Source: Sulfonitrofixus sp039714575
Lineage (GTDB): Bacteria > Campylobacterota > Campylobacteria > Campylobacterales > Sulfurimonadaceae
Direction of reading: 5' to 3'
DNA length: 19,975 bases
NCBI GenBank assembly: GCA_039714575.1
Contig: JBDLJE010000044.1
Coordinates: 1 to 19,975 of the forward strand
Position 1 is the stretch's first letter. Every line of letters starts with the position of its first letter. The translations under genes were made by a program, and so were the position numbers. The notes under the pieces were generated by a model. That model searched no databases and was not told where the DNA came from. It saw only the letters and a program-made list of their open reading frames with translations. Positions 5,962-13,495 of this stretch are shown here, piece after piece.

Positions 5962-6480
5962 TTATATCCTTTGATCATTGTTAAAATAGTTTGGTATCTC
6001 AGAGAGGATCTTTCGGTAGATCTTCTCAAAATCGGTTGAATAGACCCTTGTCTCGCCGATAGAGGTGATAAAGTTGGTATCGCCTCTCCAACGCGGTACA
6101 AGGTGCAGGTGTATATGGTCGGCTATCCCCGCTCCTGCCGCACTGCCAAGGTTCATACCGATGTTGACGCCCTGCGCGTTAAAACACTCTTTTAGAAGCC
6201 GCACACCCTTTTGCGCCAAGTCGCTCATATGCAGCCACACCTCACTCTCCAGCTCTTCGAGTTTGTCGGTATGATGGTGAGGAATGATCATAAAATGACC
6301 CGGCGTATACGGGTAACGGTTCATAACGACAAAGCAGTGTTCATCGCGGTACAGAACATGAAGCTCCGCATCATCGTCTGCATGTGTACCGATATGACAA
6401 AAAACGCACCCCTCTATCTTCTCACCGGTCACATAATCATTGCGCCAAGGCGCATACAGTATCTCTTTTTCATCAAACAT
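5962..6480 (-). CDS. HIT-family nucleotide hydrolase/phosphorylase (Ap4A phosphorylase-like)
   Basis: A histidine-triad protein of 172 residues that acts on nucleotide phosphoesters such as diadenosine tetraphosphate. The triad is DHIHLHLVPRW (His122, His124, His126). A Zn-type pair CVFC (Cys25, Cys28) and an IPHHH segment (66-70) are present. The N-terminal APWRNDYVTG and the overall length resemble the Ap4A phosphorylase-like branch more than the short HINT proteins. The chain is cytoplasmic. It is first in a two-gene operon with the thiamine-binding protein; AAGGCAGG lies just before the ATG. Substrate is inferred from the family. Confidence 0.9.
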   Translation of the reverse strand: MFDEKEILYAPWRNDYVTGEKIEGCVFCHIGTHADDDAELHVLYRDEHCFVVMNRYPYTPGHFMIIPHHHTDKLEELESEVWLHMSDLAQKGVRLLKECFNAQGVNIGMNLGSAAGAGIADHIHLHLVPRWRGDTNFITSIGETRVYSTDFEKIYRKILSEIPNYFNNDQRI

Positions 6481-6510
6481 GACCTGCCTTTATAGATGTT
6501 GTAGTCCCAA

Positions 6511-6516
6511 AGTATA
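6511..6516 (-). promoter_or_regulatory. -10 box of the HIT operon
   Basis: The minus strand reads TTGTTATACTTTGG: a TATACT -10 hexamer about 30 bases before the HIT start. Just upstream lies a 10-base palindrome CTGTTAACAG (6530-6539), between this and the divergent ompA promoter; it could be a regulator site. Confidence 0.45.
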
Positions 6517-6578
6517 ACAAACTTATCAACTGTTAACAGAAAACAGACCTTTTGTATGCACCTATGACATATTTAAGT

Positions 6579-6584
6579 TATAAT
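6579..6584 (+). promoter_or_regulatory. -10 box of the first ompA-like gene
   Basis: GTTATAATTC contains an exact TATAAT, 36 bases before the ATG. No good -35 hexamer is present. The ribosome binding site of the downstream gene is weak. Confidence 0.5.
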
Positions 6585-6620
6585 TCCCAATACTATATAT
6601 AGGTATCAAAAAGCATAATA

Positions 6621-7580
6621 ATGAACAGATTTTTTCTTATAATTCTATTATCTTTATCGCTCTATGCAGAGCAGAAAAACGTTGACTACGTCAACGAAAT
6701 AACATTTTTAGCGGGTAATTCAGAAAACGGTTTTACCCAAAACGTAGGCAGAAGCCTCGCCTATGGACTCCAGTTCCAGTATAACGGTTTGGACTTTCCC
6801 ATTAAACCTGAAATTGAGTTTGTCTATTCTCAGGACATCTCACTCTACGCACATACAGAGGCACAGGACACACGATATTCGTCTATTATGGCAAACGGCG
6901 TTTACGAGATCGCATATTCTGAGCTTATAACCCCTTATGTCAAAGCCGGTCTCGGTTATACAAGTTATGCAAATATTCCCGGATCTCCGTCCAGCAGTGC
7001 TTATCTGGACACAGGTGCAGGTGTCAAGCTGCATCTGACAGATCGTCTTGCACTCAAGTTCCAGGTGCTGACCCAATTTAACACAGAAGAGTTCAACCTC
7101 GTAGCTGCCGGCGGTATCAGTTTTGCATTCGGCCGTAAATATGTTGCACCGCCTCCGGAAAAAACATGTGAACCGTGTCCGGAAAAAGTGTGTGAACCCT
7201 GTCCTGTTGTCGCACCTGTAGTCATCATGAAAAAAGAGCTTAAACCCCTCTATATTGACTTTGTATTTGCCAAATCCAACCTCACAGACGTTTCAACCGA
7301 GTCGATCAAAAAATATTCACATGAGCTTAACAGTGCGGACAACATAGACAAACACATCCTTATTGTCGGCCATACCGACTCAAAAGGCCCGCGAAGCTTC
7401 AATGCAACACTCGCACTCAAACGTGCTGTTGCTGTACGAGAACGATTTATCGCCAACGGTGTTGATCCTGCACGTATCAGTATCGATGGCCAGGGCGAGG
7501 TCACACCGACAGCGACCAACGACACCGCTGACGGCAGAGAGAAAAACCGGCGTGTTGTTGTGATCGTTCAAGAGCGCTAA
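6621..7580 (+). CDS. OmpA-family outer-membrane protein (first of tandem pair)
   Basis: The protein anchors the outer membrane to peptidoglycan. It has a signal peptide (MNRFFLIILLSLSLYA, cleavage after residue 16), an N-terminal eight-stranded-type beta-barrel region (about 20-172, ending in SFAFGRK), a cysteine-proline linker with two copies of a CEPCP motif (about 183-195), and a C-terminal OmpA/Pal-type peptidoglycan-binding domain (about 205-318). Asp253 of GHTDSKG and Arg268 of LKRAV have the spacing of the diaminopimelate-binding Asp/Arg pair of OmpA, and NRRVVV closes the domain. The linker cysteines could form disulphides, as in the hinge of some Pseudomonas OprF-type proteins. It is followed 168 bases later by a paralogue. 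Spacing and a separate promoter suggest the two are transcribed independently. Confidence 0.92.
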   Translation: MNRFFLIILLSLSLYAEQKNVDYVNEITFLAGNSENGFTQNVGRSLAYGLQFQYNGLDFPIKPEIEFVYSQDISLYAHTEAQDTRYSSIMANGVYEIAYSELITPYVKAGLGYTSYANIPGSPSSSAYLDTGAGVKLHLTDRLALKFQVLTQFNTEEFNLVAAGGISFAFGRKYVAPPPEKTCEPCPEKVCEPCPVVAPVVIMKKELKPLYIDFVFAKSNLTDVSTESIKKYSHELNSADNIDKHILIVGHTDSKGPRSFNATLALKRAVAVRERFIANGVDPARISIDGQGEVTPTATNDTADGREKNRRVVVIVQER

Positions 7581-7614
7581 GCACCCTGACAGCAGTGCTC
7601 AACCTATCTTTTTT
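7580..7614 (+). terminator. Weak terminator candidate after the first ompA-like gene
   Basis: AGCAC/GTGCT (7580-7584 with 7595-7599) forms a 5-base-pair stem with a 10-base loop, and six T's follow at 7609-7614. The gap of 9 bases between stem and T run makes this doubtful. Confidence 0.25.
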
Positions 7615-7718
7615 ATAGACATCAACAGCCCTCTTTTTCAGCTCTTACAAAATTACACAATCAACTATAATTTTTTGTAATTATTCTCTGGACACTCCTA
7701 AAAATGCCTTCTTTTAGC

Positions 7719-7724
7719 TATACT
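7719..7724 (+). promoter_or_regulatory. -10 box of the second ompA-like gene
   Basis: TTTAGCTATACTTT contains TATACT 24 bases before the ATG, preceded by an A/T-rich region typical of Campylobacterota promoters. There is no clear -35 box. Confidence 0.45.
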
Positions 7725-7748
7725 TTATTAAAAAAGTTGCTTTAATCT

Positions 7749-8759
7749 ATGCGAAAACTTCTGCTAAGTCTCTCTTGTATTGCCACGCTTTACGGTGAAC
7801 AGATGTACCTTTACGAGGTCTCCTCTGTTCTCGGCGTAATGGAAAACGGCAAATCTACAGGGATGAACAGCAGTCTGGCCTATGGTCTGCAGCTTCAATA
7901 CAACGATATTGACTTTTTTATCAAACCGGAACTCTCTTATGTCTATTCACCCAAGATCGGCCTCCATGAATCAGATGCCACGGTAAGTGCACACACACTG
8001 ATGTTCAATGGCGTCTATGATGTCGAATACACCGCTCTTTTGACCCCTTTTTTAAAAGCAGGTGCCGGTTATCAGTCCATCAGTAACAACGCCTTGGTCA
8101 ATACAGACTCCTTTTTAATGAGTACCGGTGCCGGACTGAAATTAAACATCAAAGAGCAATTTTCCATTAAATTCGAGACCCTTGTGACCTGGCACGATTT
8201 TCACGAAAGCAACATTCTGGTCTTTGGCGGTCTGAACTTTTCATTTGGTTATGAAGACAATGTACCTGCTGCTTCAACACAGACATCTGAACCTCTTAAA
8301 ACGGAACCTGATCAAGCTATCATCGTGACAACACCGCCGGTTACGATCTCCAAAGAAGATCACAACCTGACACAGACAAAATCTTCCAACAGTGAAGTGA
8401 GTATTAGAGATACAAACGGGCGTTTAGACTCAATGACTCTCTTTATACCGTACCTCTTTAGAAGCTACGAATTGGATGAGGAGTCTAAAACAGTTCTCAA
8501 GGGCTATGCAAATGAGCTCAGGGCACAAAAAAGCCTGATCAAGATCATTGGTCACACAGACACTAAAGGACGCCGTGCCTTTAATCAAGAACTCTCTTTA
8601 AAACGTGCAAGTACGGTAAAAGATCTGTTTGTCGAGCATGGTGTTTCACCAGAACGTATCACTGTCGAAGGACGTGGTGAGAGCGAACCAATGGCAGACA
8701 GTCAAGACCCCGTTGCAGATAAATTCAACAAACGTATCGAGATCAAAGTCCAATACTAG
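7749..8759 (+). CDS. OmpA-family outer-membrane protein (second of tandem pair)
   Basis: A 336-residue paralogue of the gene just upstream. It has a signal peptide (MRKLLLSLSCIATLYG), a beta-barrel region (about 18-167) that aligns segment by segment with its neighbour (for example SSLAYGLQLQYNDIDFFIKPE against the matching stretch there), a Ser/Thr/Pro-rich linker (168-225) and an OmpA/Pal domain (about 228-336). Peptidoglycan-binding Asp271 (GHTDTKG) and Arg286 (SLKRA) are conserved. The linker has no CEPCP motifs, unlike the first copy. The ribosome binding site is poor. The gene arose by tandem duplication followed by strong divergence. Its stop is 20 bases from the convergent dctM stop. 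Confidence 0.92.
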   Translation: MRKLLLSLSCIATLYGEQMYLYEVSSVLGVMENGKSTGMNSSLAYGLQLQYNDIDFFIKPELSYVYSPKIGLHESDATVSAHTLMFNGVYDVEYTALLTPFLKAGAGYQSISNNALVNTDSFLMSTGAGLKLNIKEQFSIKFETLVTWHDFHESNILVFGGLNFSFGYEDNVPAASTQTSEPLKTEPDQAIIVTTPPVTISKEDHNLTQTKSSNSEVSIRDTNGRLDSMTLFIPYLFRSYELDEESKTVLKGYANELRAQKSLIKIIGHTDTKGRRAFNQELSLKRASTVKDLFVEHGVSPERITVEGRGESEPMADSQDPVADKFNKRIEIKVQY

Positions 8760-8779
8760 ATCAAACGTATACTGCCTGG

Positions 8780-10063
8780 TTATAAGAAGGCAAACACAAG
8801 ATCCGGGAAGAGCAGTACAAAACCTAGTGCTAAAAGTTGCAGCCCTATAAACGGGATGATCCCTCTGTAGATCTCTATCGTCGTAATGCTCTTTTGCGCG
8901 GCCCCTTTCAAAAAGAAGAGCGCCAGACCGAACGGCGGTGTCAAAAATGAGGCCTGCAGGTTCATTGCGATCAAGACAGCGAACCAGACAGGGTCGATCC
9001 CGAAAGCATTCATCACCGGCACCAGGATCGGTACGATGATAAACGAGATCTCAATAAAATCGATAAAAAAGCCCAGTATAAAGATCGCGACCATTGAAAC
9101 TGCGATAAAGATCCAGACATTGCCGATATCTTCACTGAAAAACTCCAGCACCATATCGGTACCGCCGAGTTCGTTAAAGACCAGGCTGAAAGCTGTTGCA
9201 CCGATAAGGATCATAAAGATCATACCGCTCAGTTTTACCGTCTCAAGCAGAGCGTAGCGCATCATTGGAACATCGAGTGTTCTGTTGACAGCACTTAAAA
9301 GCAGAGCACCGAACACACCAAAAGCAGCCGACTCTGTAGGTGATGCAATACCTGCAAAGATAGAACCAAGCACGGCCGCCATAAGAAGCAGCGGCGGCAA
9401 GATGGAACGCAGCAGTTCAAAGAAGCCTATGGGCTCTATCTCGTCACTCGAGGGCGCCATTGACGGGTTGATCAACGAGATAGTGACAATATAGGCGATA
9501 TAGAGGCCGACCAACAGAAGTCCGGGAAGTACCGCCCCCATAAAAAGCTCACCGACGCTCACACTCATCACATCACCCAAGATAATAAGAATGATTGATG
9601 GTGGGATGATCTGTCCTAAGGTACCGCTGGCAGCAACTGTACCTGAGGCCAATCCTTTATCGTAACCGGCTTTTAACATCAATGGCAGAGCAATAACACT
9701 GAGCATAACGACTGAGGCACTGACGATCCCTGTCGAAGCTGCCAAGAGAGCACCGACCAGGACCACACTGATAGCAAGTCCACCGCGGACACTTCTAAAA
9801 GCACGGCTCATCGAGAGCAGAAGTTTTTCAGCCATCTGAGACTTCTCCATCACCAGACCCATTGCGATAAAGAGCGGCACCGCCATCAAGGTGGAGTTAC
9901 TCATGATCCCGAAGATCCTGAACGGCAGAAGGTTGAAGATCTCCATACCTAGTTCAGGGATGAACAGAGCGAACAAGAGAGCGACCCCGCCAAAGACAAA
10001 GGCAACAGGAACACCGACTAGCAGCAGCACCAAAGCAAAGAGGAACATACCCATCGCTATCAT
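8780..10063 (-). CDS. dctM: TRAP transporter large permease (DctM)
   Basis: The 427-residue, extremely hydrophobic protein has about a dozen membrane segments and the DctM pattern: a starting hairpin (MFLFALVLLLVGVPVAF), VPLFIAMGLVMEKSQMAEKLL (62-82), and TLGQIIPPSIILIILGDVM (about 148-166). It is the ion-driven transport channel subunit of a tripartite ATP-independent periplasmic transporter and works in the inner membrane with DctQ. It overlaps the dctQ stop by 4 bases (ATGA), so translation is coupled. It is the last gene of the ruvA-ddl-murF operon. No DctP binding protein is in the window, so the substrate cannot be named; organic acids are usual for the family. Confidence 0.93.
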   Translation of the reverse strand: MIAMGMFLFALVLLLVGVPVAFVFGGVALLFALFIPELGMEIFNLLPFRIFGIMSNSTLMAVPLFIAMGLVMEKSQMAEKLLLSMSRAFRSVRGGLAISVVLVGALLAASTGIVSASVVMLSVIALPLMLKAGYDKGLASGTVAASGTLGQIIPPSIILIILGDVMSVSVGELFMGAVLPGLLLVGLYIAYIVTISLINPSMAPSSDEIEPIGFFELLRSILPPLLLMAAVLGSIFAGIASPTESAAFGVFGALLLSAVNRTLDVPMMRYALLETVKLSGMIFMILIGATAFSLVFNELGGTDMVLEFFSEDIGNVWIFIAVSMVAIFILGFFIDFIEISFIIVPILVPVMNAFGIDPVWFAVLIAMNLQASFLTPPFGLALFFLKGAAQKSITTIEIYRGIIPFIGLQLLALGFVLLFPDLVFAFL

Positions 10064-10563
10064 GGGAGCTCCTTTAACTGCAGGAACTCTTTATAGACTT
10101 CGCTCAGTGTCTGAACGATCAACAGAACAAAAGCGATCGGAAGCAGTGACTTGACAACGAAACGGTACGGGAGCCCTCCCGGATCGGACGAGGCTTCCAG
10201 CTGCTCAAAACTGAGCATGACAAAGTCAAAACCGACATAGATGATGAGCAGTGAGAACGGGAGTATGAAAAAGAGGGCACCGATGATGTTGACGATATGG
10301 CGCATCTTCTCTGAGTATTGGTCATAAAAGATGTCTACACGGACATGTGAGGCACGCTGCAGCGTATAGGCGATACCGAGCATGATCACCACGTCAAACA
10401 GATGCCACTCCAGCTCCTGCAAGGCGATAGAGCCTGATTGGAAAAGATAGCGCACCAGCGCATCATAAACGACCAGAACAATCAAAAGAGCAAGCGCTGC
10501 GGCGGCGACATAGCCCACCCACTTTACGAACTGTTCTAAAAAATGGAACGTATGTCTTACCAT
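10060..10563 (-). CDS. dctQ: TRAP transporter small permease (DctQ)
   Basis: The 167-residue protein has four membrane segments (about 12-35, 43-62, 80-105, 127-150 from this start) with the DctQ pattern ALQELEWHLFDVVIMLGIAYTL and SSDPGGLPYRFVVKSLLPIAF. The last motif is typical of small permeases paired with the larger DctM type. It partners with the adjacent DctM. The ATG at 10563 is preferred because GGGAG lies upstream, and it overlaps the ydcF stop by 7 bases. A GTG at 10575 would add four residues but has no ribosome binding site. The overlap at both ends places it firmly in the operon. Confidence 0.9.
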   Translation of the reverse strand: MVRHTFHFLEQFVKWVGYVAAAALALLIVLVVYDALVRYLFQSGSIALQELEWHLFDVVIMLGIAYTLQRASHVRVDIFYDQYSEKMRHIVNIIGALFFILPFSLLIIYVGFDFVMLSFEQLEASSDPGGLPYRFVVKSLLPIAFVLLIVQTLSEVYKEFLQLKELP

Positions 10564-11315
10564 CTTTTTATCCACTCCCAGGTCAACCCGTAATACTCAT
10601 GAAAAGCATGATCGCTGCCTTTTAGACTGCCACCGTTCGGTGTATGCAGCCACTCGCTCTCTCCGACGGCATAATAGTCGGTCGGTGCCGCAATAGGATT
10701 AAGCCCAAGAGAGGTAAAGATCTTATACGCTCTTGGCATATGGGTAGCGCTTGTCACCAGAATAAAAGGCTCGGCACCCACCACCTTTTTCATCGCCATC
10801 GCCTCTTCCACCGTATCTTTGGCTTTGTCGAACATCAAAATATCATCCTCATCCATACCTAAAGAGAGCGCTATTTTCTTCTGCATCGAAGCGTGTGAGT
10901 TGGGGTCATGCAGTCCGCTGTATCCTGAAACGATCAACTTGGCATCAGGCAGACGGTAGTAGTGGCGCATGCCTTCACTCAGGCGGGTCAGTGCGGTTGA
11001 ACTGACCTGCGTTGATATAGGCAGAGTTGCATCACTTTTATGGCCATTGCCCAGTACCAGAATATAGTTCACAGTCACCGGAGTTTCGATCAGTGCCGGG
11101 TACTTCTGTTCAAGCGGTTTGACCAGCATGTCGCTGACAGGACCGTAGCCGACAAGCGCGATCCAGACAAAGGCCAGGGTAAGCAGCTGTTTTGCGATAC
11201 GCAGCCGTTCTATGTATAAAGCGATCAGACCTGCAAAGGCGATAAACAGCCCGATAGAGAGCGGACCCATCACTTCACCGACTACTTTTTTAAGAACAAA
11301 TACCGCGTCGATCAT
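10557..11315 (-). CDS. YdcF/ElyC-family (DUF218) envelope protein
   Basis: Two hydrophobic segments (about 14-34 and 39-58) anchor a DUF218 domain (about 84-225) that should face the periplasm. Visible signatures are YILVLGNGH (84-92), SSTALTRLSEGMRHY (105-119), AKLIVSGYSG, the acidic DTVEEAMAM (167-175), and ILVTSATHMPRAYKIF (185-200). This arrangement is closer to ElyC, which affects lipid-carrier use and peptidoglycan assembly in E. coli, than to the cytosolic YdcF. Placement directly after murF (start ATG shares one base with the murF stop) fits an envelope role, but the biochemical activity of this family is not settled. The end overlaps dctQ. Confidence 0.85.
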   Translation of the reverse strand: MIDAVFVLKKVVGEVMGPLSIGLFIAFAGLIALYIERLRIAKQLLTLAFVWIALVGYGPVSDMLVKPLEQKYPALIETPVTVNYILVLGNGHKSDATLPISTQVSSTALTRLSEGMRHYYRLPDAKLIVSGYSGLHDPNSHASMQKKIALSLGMDEDDILMFDKAKDTVEEAMAMKKVVGAEPFILVTSATHMPRAYKIFTSLGLNPIAAPTDYYAVGESEWLHTPNGGSLKGSDHAFHEYYGLTWEWIKRW

Positions 11316-12745
11316 TAGATAAAGTTAGGTGCATCGTTGGCGAAGAGGATGATGTCCCCTGCTCTGGTTCGTTCGCCCAGGACCTTGGTCAGCTGACTTT
11401 TGTCACCTAACATGATCTTCTCGGCGACGGAGAGGTTTTTGTTAAAGAGCTCGGCATTGAGCTGTCCGGTGACAATGGCGATGTCACACACCTTGTTGAT
11501 CGCCTCTACAAGCTCCAGGTTCAGCTCCTCGGTACTCTCGACAAGACCCGGCGTCACGATCACTTTACGACCCGGATGCAGCGAAAGAAGACGAATACCT
11601 TCCAGCATCCCATCGATGTTGCCATTATAACCGTCATCCAAAATGATCTTGCCGCCGGCATCGATGCGTTGAAGACGATGTTCGACACTCTCAAGAGCGC
11701 CTACACCCTGCACTATCTCTTCACTCTCCATGCCTAAAGCATCTGCAACCAGGATCGAGGCTTCAAGGTTGATAGCGTTAAAAGAACCCAATATCTTAGT
11801 CTCAAGATGCAGGTTTTCATCATGTAGCTGCATGTCAAAAGAGAGCCCTTCCAATGTCGCTTCGACATTCGTCACCGCGTCACCGAAAAACTCGACTTTT
11901 TCATGAACCTCGTCTGTCACACCACTGTGGACAAAAGCTTTTTCCAGACGGTCCGACTGAATGATCTCAAGCTTGGTACGCCGGATATTCTCGATGGTCT
12001 TAAAGTACTCCAGATGCTGAGGACCGACCTTGCCCACAACAGCAATATGCGGGTGCAGGAACTGGGCGATAGTGTAGATGTCGCCGCGAAGACGCGCACC
12101 TGCTTCACAGACATAGACCTCACAGTCGTCCGGCAGCTCCATGTTGACGTCACGCACCAGACCGGCGATGGTGTTGACACTGCGCGGTGTTGCATAGACC
12201 TTATACTTTTTGGAGAGCACCTGGGCGATGAAGTTTTTCATACTCGTCTTGCCGTAACTTCCCGTGACACAGACGACCTTGAGCTCTTTACGGTCCATCA
12301 GCTTCTTCTGCGCCTCTTTTTTGTAGGCCAAAAACATATAGTTCTCTACACCTTTACTGCCGATATAGGCCAAAAGCAGCGGTAAAAAAACGAATGAGAA
12401 ATCGTTAAACTCTTTGATCACAGTGATCATGTTGATAAAGAACGTCAGTACAAAAAGAAGGATCAAAAAACGTTTGACCCGCCAGGTAAAGACCAGCTTT
12501 TTGTCAAGTCTGTAGTACCAAAACCCAAGTGCCAGGAGATAGAGAGCCAACACTGCGACAAAATATTGCGGTATGACATAGTGAAGAATGAACGGAAGTA
12601 TGAAAAGGCCGAAGTGCCAGAGCGGTTTGTGGTGTTTTAAGACCACACGTTCTATCTTATAGTCATACCATTGAAGGTTCGTAATAAGGTAAAAACCCAG
12701 GGCCATCACAAAGACGGTGTTGATTGAAAATGCTAAAATATCCAC
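11315..12745 (-). CDS. murF: UDP-MurNAc-tripeptide-D-Ala-D-Ala ligase with membrane N-terminus
   Basis: MurF joins D-Ala-D-Ala to UDP-MurNAc-tripeptide, the last cytoplasmic ligation of peptidoglycan precursor synthesis. The Mur ligase core has the P-loop VTGSYGKTS (160-168), a carbamylated-Lys/metal region around CEAGARLRGD (203-212), EHRLQR (335-340), and the MurF-type DDGYNGNIDGM (350-360). Instead of the usual UDP-binding N-terminal domain, residues 1-130 carry about four or five hydrophobic helices (for example 3-22, 44-59, 61-77, 91-109, 117-128), so the enzyme is membrane-anchored; from memory, Helicobacter and Campylobacter MurF are similar. It is fourth in the operon, 10 bases after the hydrolase gene, and its product uses D-Ala-D-Ala made by Ddl two genes upstream. 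Confidence 0.92.
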   Translation of the reverse strand: MDILAFSINTVFVMALGFYLITNLQWYDYKIERVVLKHHKPLWHFGLFILPFILHYVIPQYFVAVLALYLLALGFWYYRLDKKLVFTWRVKRFLILLFVLTFFINMITVIKEFNDFSFVFLPLLLAYIGSKGVENYMFLAYKKEAQKKLMDRKELKVVCVTGSYGKTSMKNFIAQVLSKKYKVYATPRSVNTIAGLVRDVNMELPDDCEVYVCEAGARLRGDIYTIAQFLHPHIAVVGKVGPQHLEYFKTIENIRRTKLEIIQSDRLEKAFVHSGVTDEVHEKVEFFGDAVTNVEATLEGLSFDMQLHDENLHLETKILGSFNAINLEASILVADALGMESEEIVQGVGALESVEHRLQRIDAGGKIILDDGYNGNIDGMLEGIRLLSLHPGRKVIVTPGLVESTEELNLELVEAINKVCDIAIVTGQLNAELFNKNLSVAEKIMLGDKSQLTKVLGERTRAGDIILFANDAPNFI

Positions 12746-12755
12746 TCACTGATCC

Positions 12756-13493
12756 CTAGTGTTGAAGCGTTTGAAGTACGGTCGTCTCGACCTCTTTGGC
12801 CACAGCATCCGCTTGCTGCATAAAGAAGTAGTGATCACCTTCATACTCGACCAGACGGGAGTCAGAGATCAGTCCATTGATCTTCTTCGCTGTCCAGAGC
12901 GGTGTTGCCGTGTCCTCTCTACCCCAGCACAGAAGCGCTTTGCCGCTGTACTCTTTGAAGTCAGACGTAAGGTCTTCATTGACCACGTTCTTAAAGGTCT
13001 GGTACATGATCTCGGAGAGCTTTTTCGCATCTTCGGCAACAAATATCGAGCGGAGTTTTGCCAATCCTACCGATTTGAGCAGCTTAAACAGTGCAATTTT
13101 CACCTTGATCTTAAACGGCTTCGGCACAGGGATGCCTGCACTTCCTACCAAGACCAGGATCTGCGGGTTCAGAAGCAGTCCGACCTTGCCGCCAAACGAA
13201 TGCCCCAGGATCATATGGTCCTGGTTGGCATTGATCTGCGCTAAAAAGAGCTCTATGATGTTAGCATAGTCTTCCGTCACCAAGGGACGGCTGCAGGTAC
13301 TGTTGCCAAAACCCGGAAGGTCGATGTAGACATGACAAAACTCATCCATCGTCTTCTCGAACGACTGCTTCATCAGCTCTTTGTTAGAGCCCCAACCGTG
13401 TAAAAAGATCAAAACCTTGCTCTTCTCCGGATTGACTACATCATAAGAGATCTGAAATGTCTGGTGTTTGTACTGAATCGATTTAATAGCCAC
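12756..13493 (-). CDS. Alpha/beta hydrolase
   Basis: A 245-residue alpha/beta-fold hydrolase. The oxyanion segment is LIFLHGWGSN (28-37), the nucleophile elbow is GHSFGG with Ser99, and probable acid and base are Asp194 (WGREDTATP) and His221 (EGDHYFF). The cap region (about 120-180) is rich in Lys and hydrophobic residues (KPFKIKVKIALFKLLK). It has no signal peptide. It sits between ddl (2 bases upstream) and murF (10 bases downstream), as does a hydrolase in the C. jejuni ddl-murF cluster (from memory). That conserved position suggests a part in envelope or lipid metabolism. The substrate cannot be deduced from sequence. Confidence 0.88.
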   Translation of the reverse strand: MAIKSIQYKHQTFQISYDVVNPEKSKVLIFLHGWGSNKELMKQSFEKTMDEFCHVYIDLPGFGNSTCSRPLVTEDYANIIELFLAQINANQDHMILGHSFGGKVGLLLNPQILVLVGSAGIPVPKPFKIKVKIALFKLLKSVGLAKLRSIFVAEDAKKLSEIMYQTFKNVVNEDLTSDFKEYSGKALLCWGREDTATPLWTAKKINGLISDSRLVEYEGDHYFFMQQADAVAKEVETTVLQTLQH

Positions 13494-13495
13494 GA

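Noticed and set aside
7655..7676. AATTACA/TGTAATT inverted repeat between the ompA-like genes
   Set aside because: A/T-only arms with a long A/T-rich spacer are expected by chance in such intergenic DNA.
8760..8800. TGCCT/AGGCA hairpin between the second ompA-like gene and dctM
   Set aside because: Only 5 base pairs with a 10-base loop and no T run on either side; not a credible terminator.
11903..12385. 160-codon plus-strand frame opposite murF, and similar frames opposite nagZ, the hydrolase and the flavoprotein
   Set aside because: All mirror strongly supported genes and show no domain, signal or start signals.
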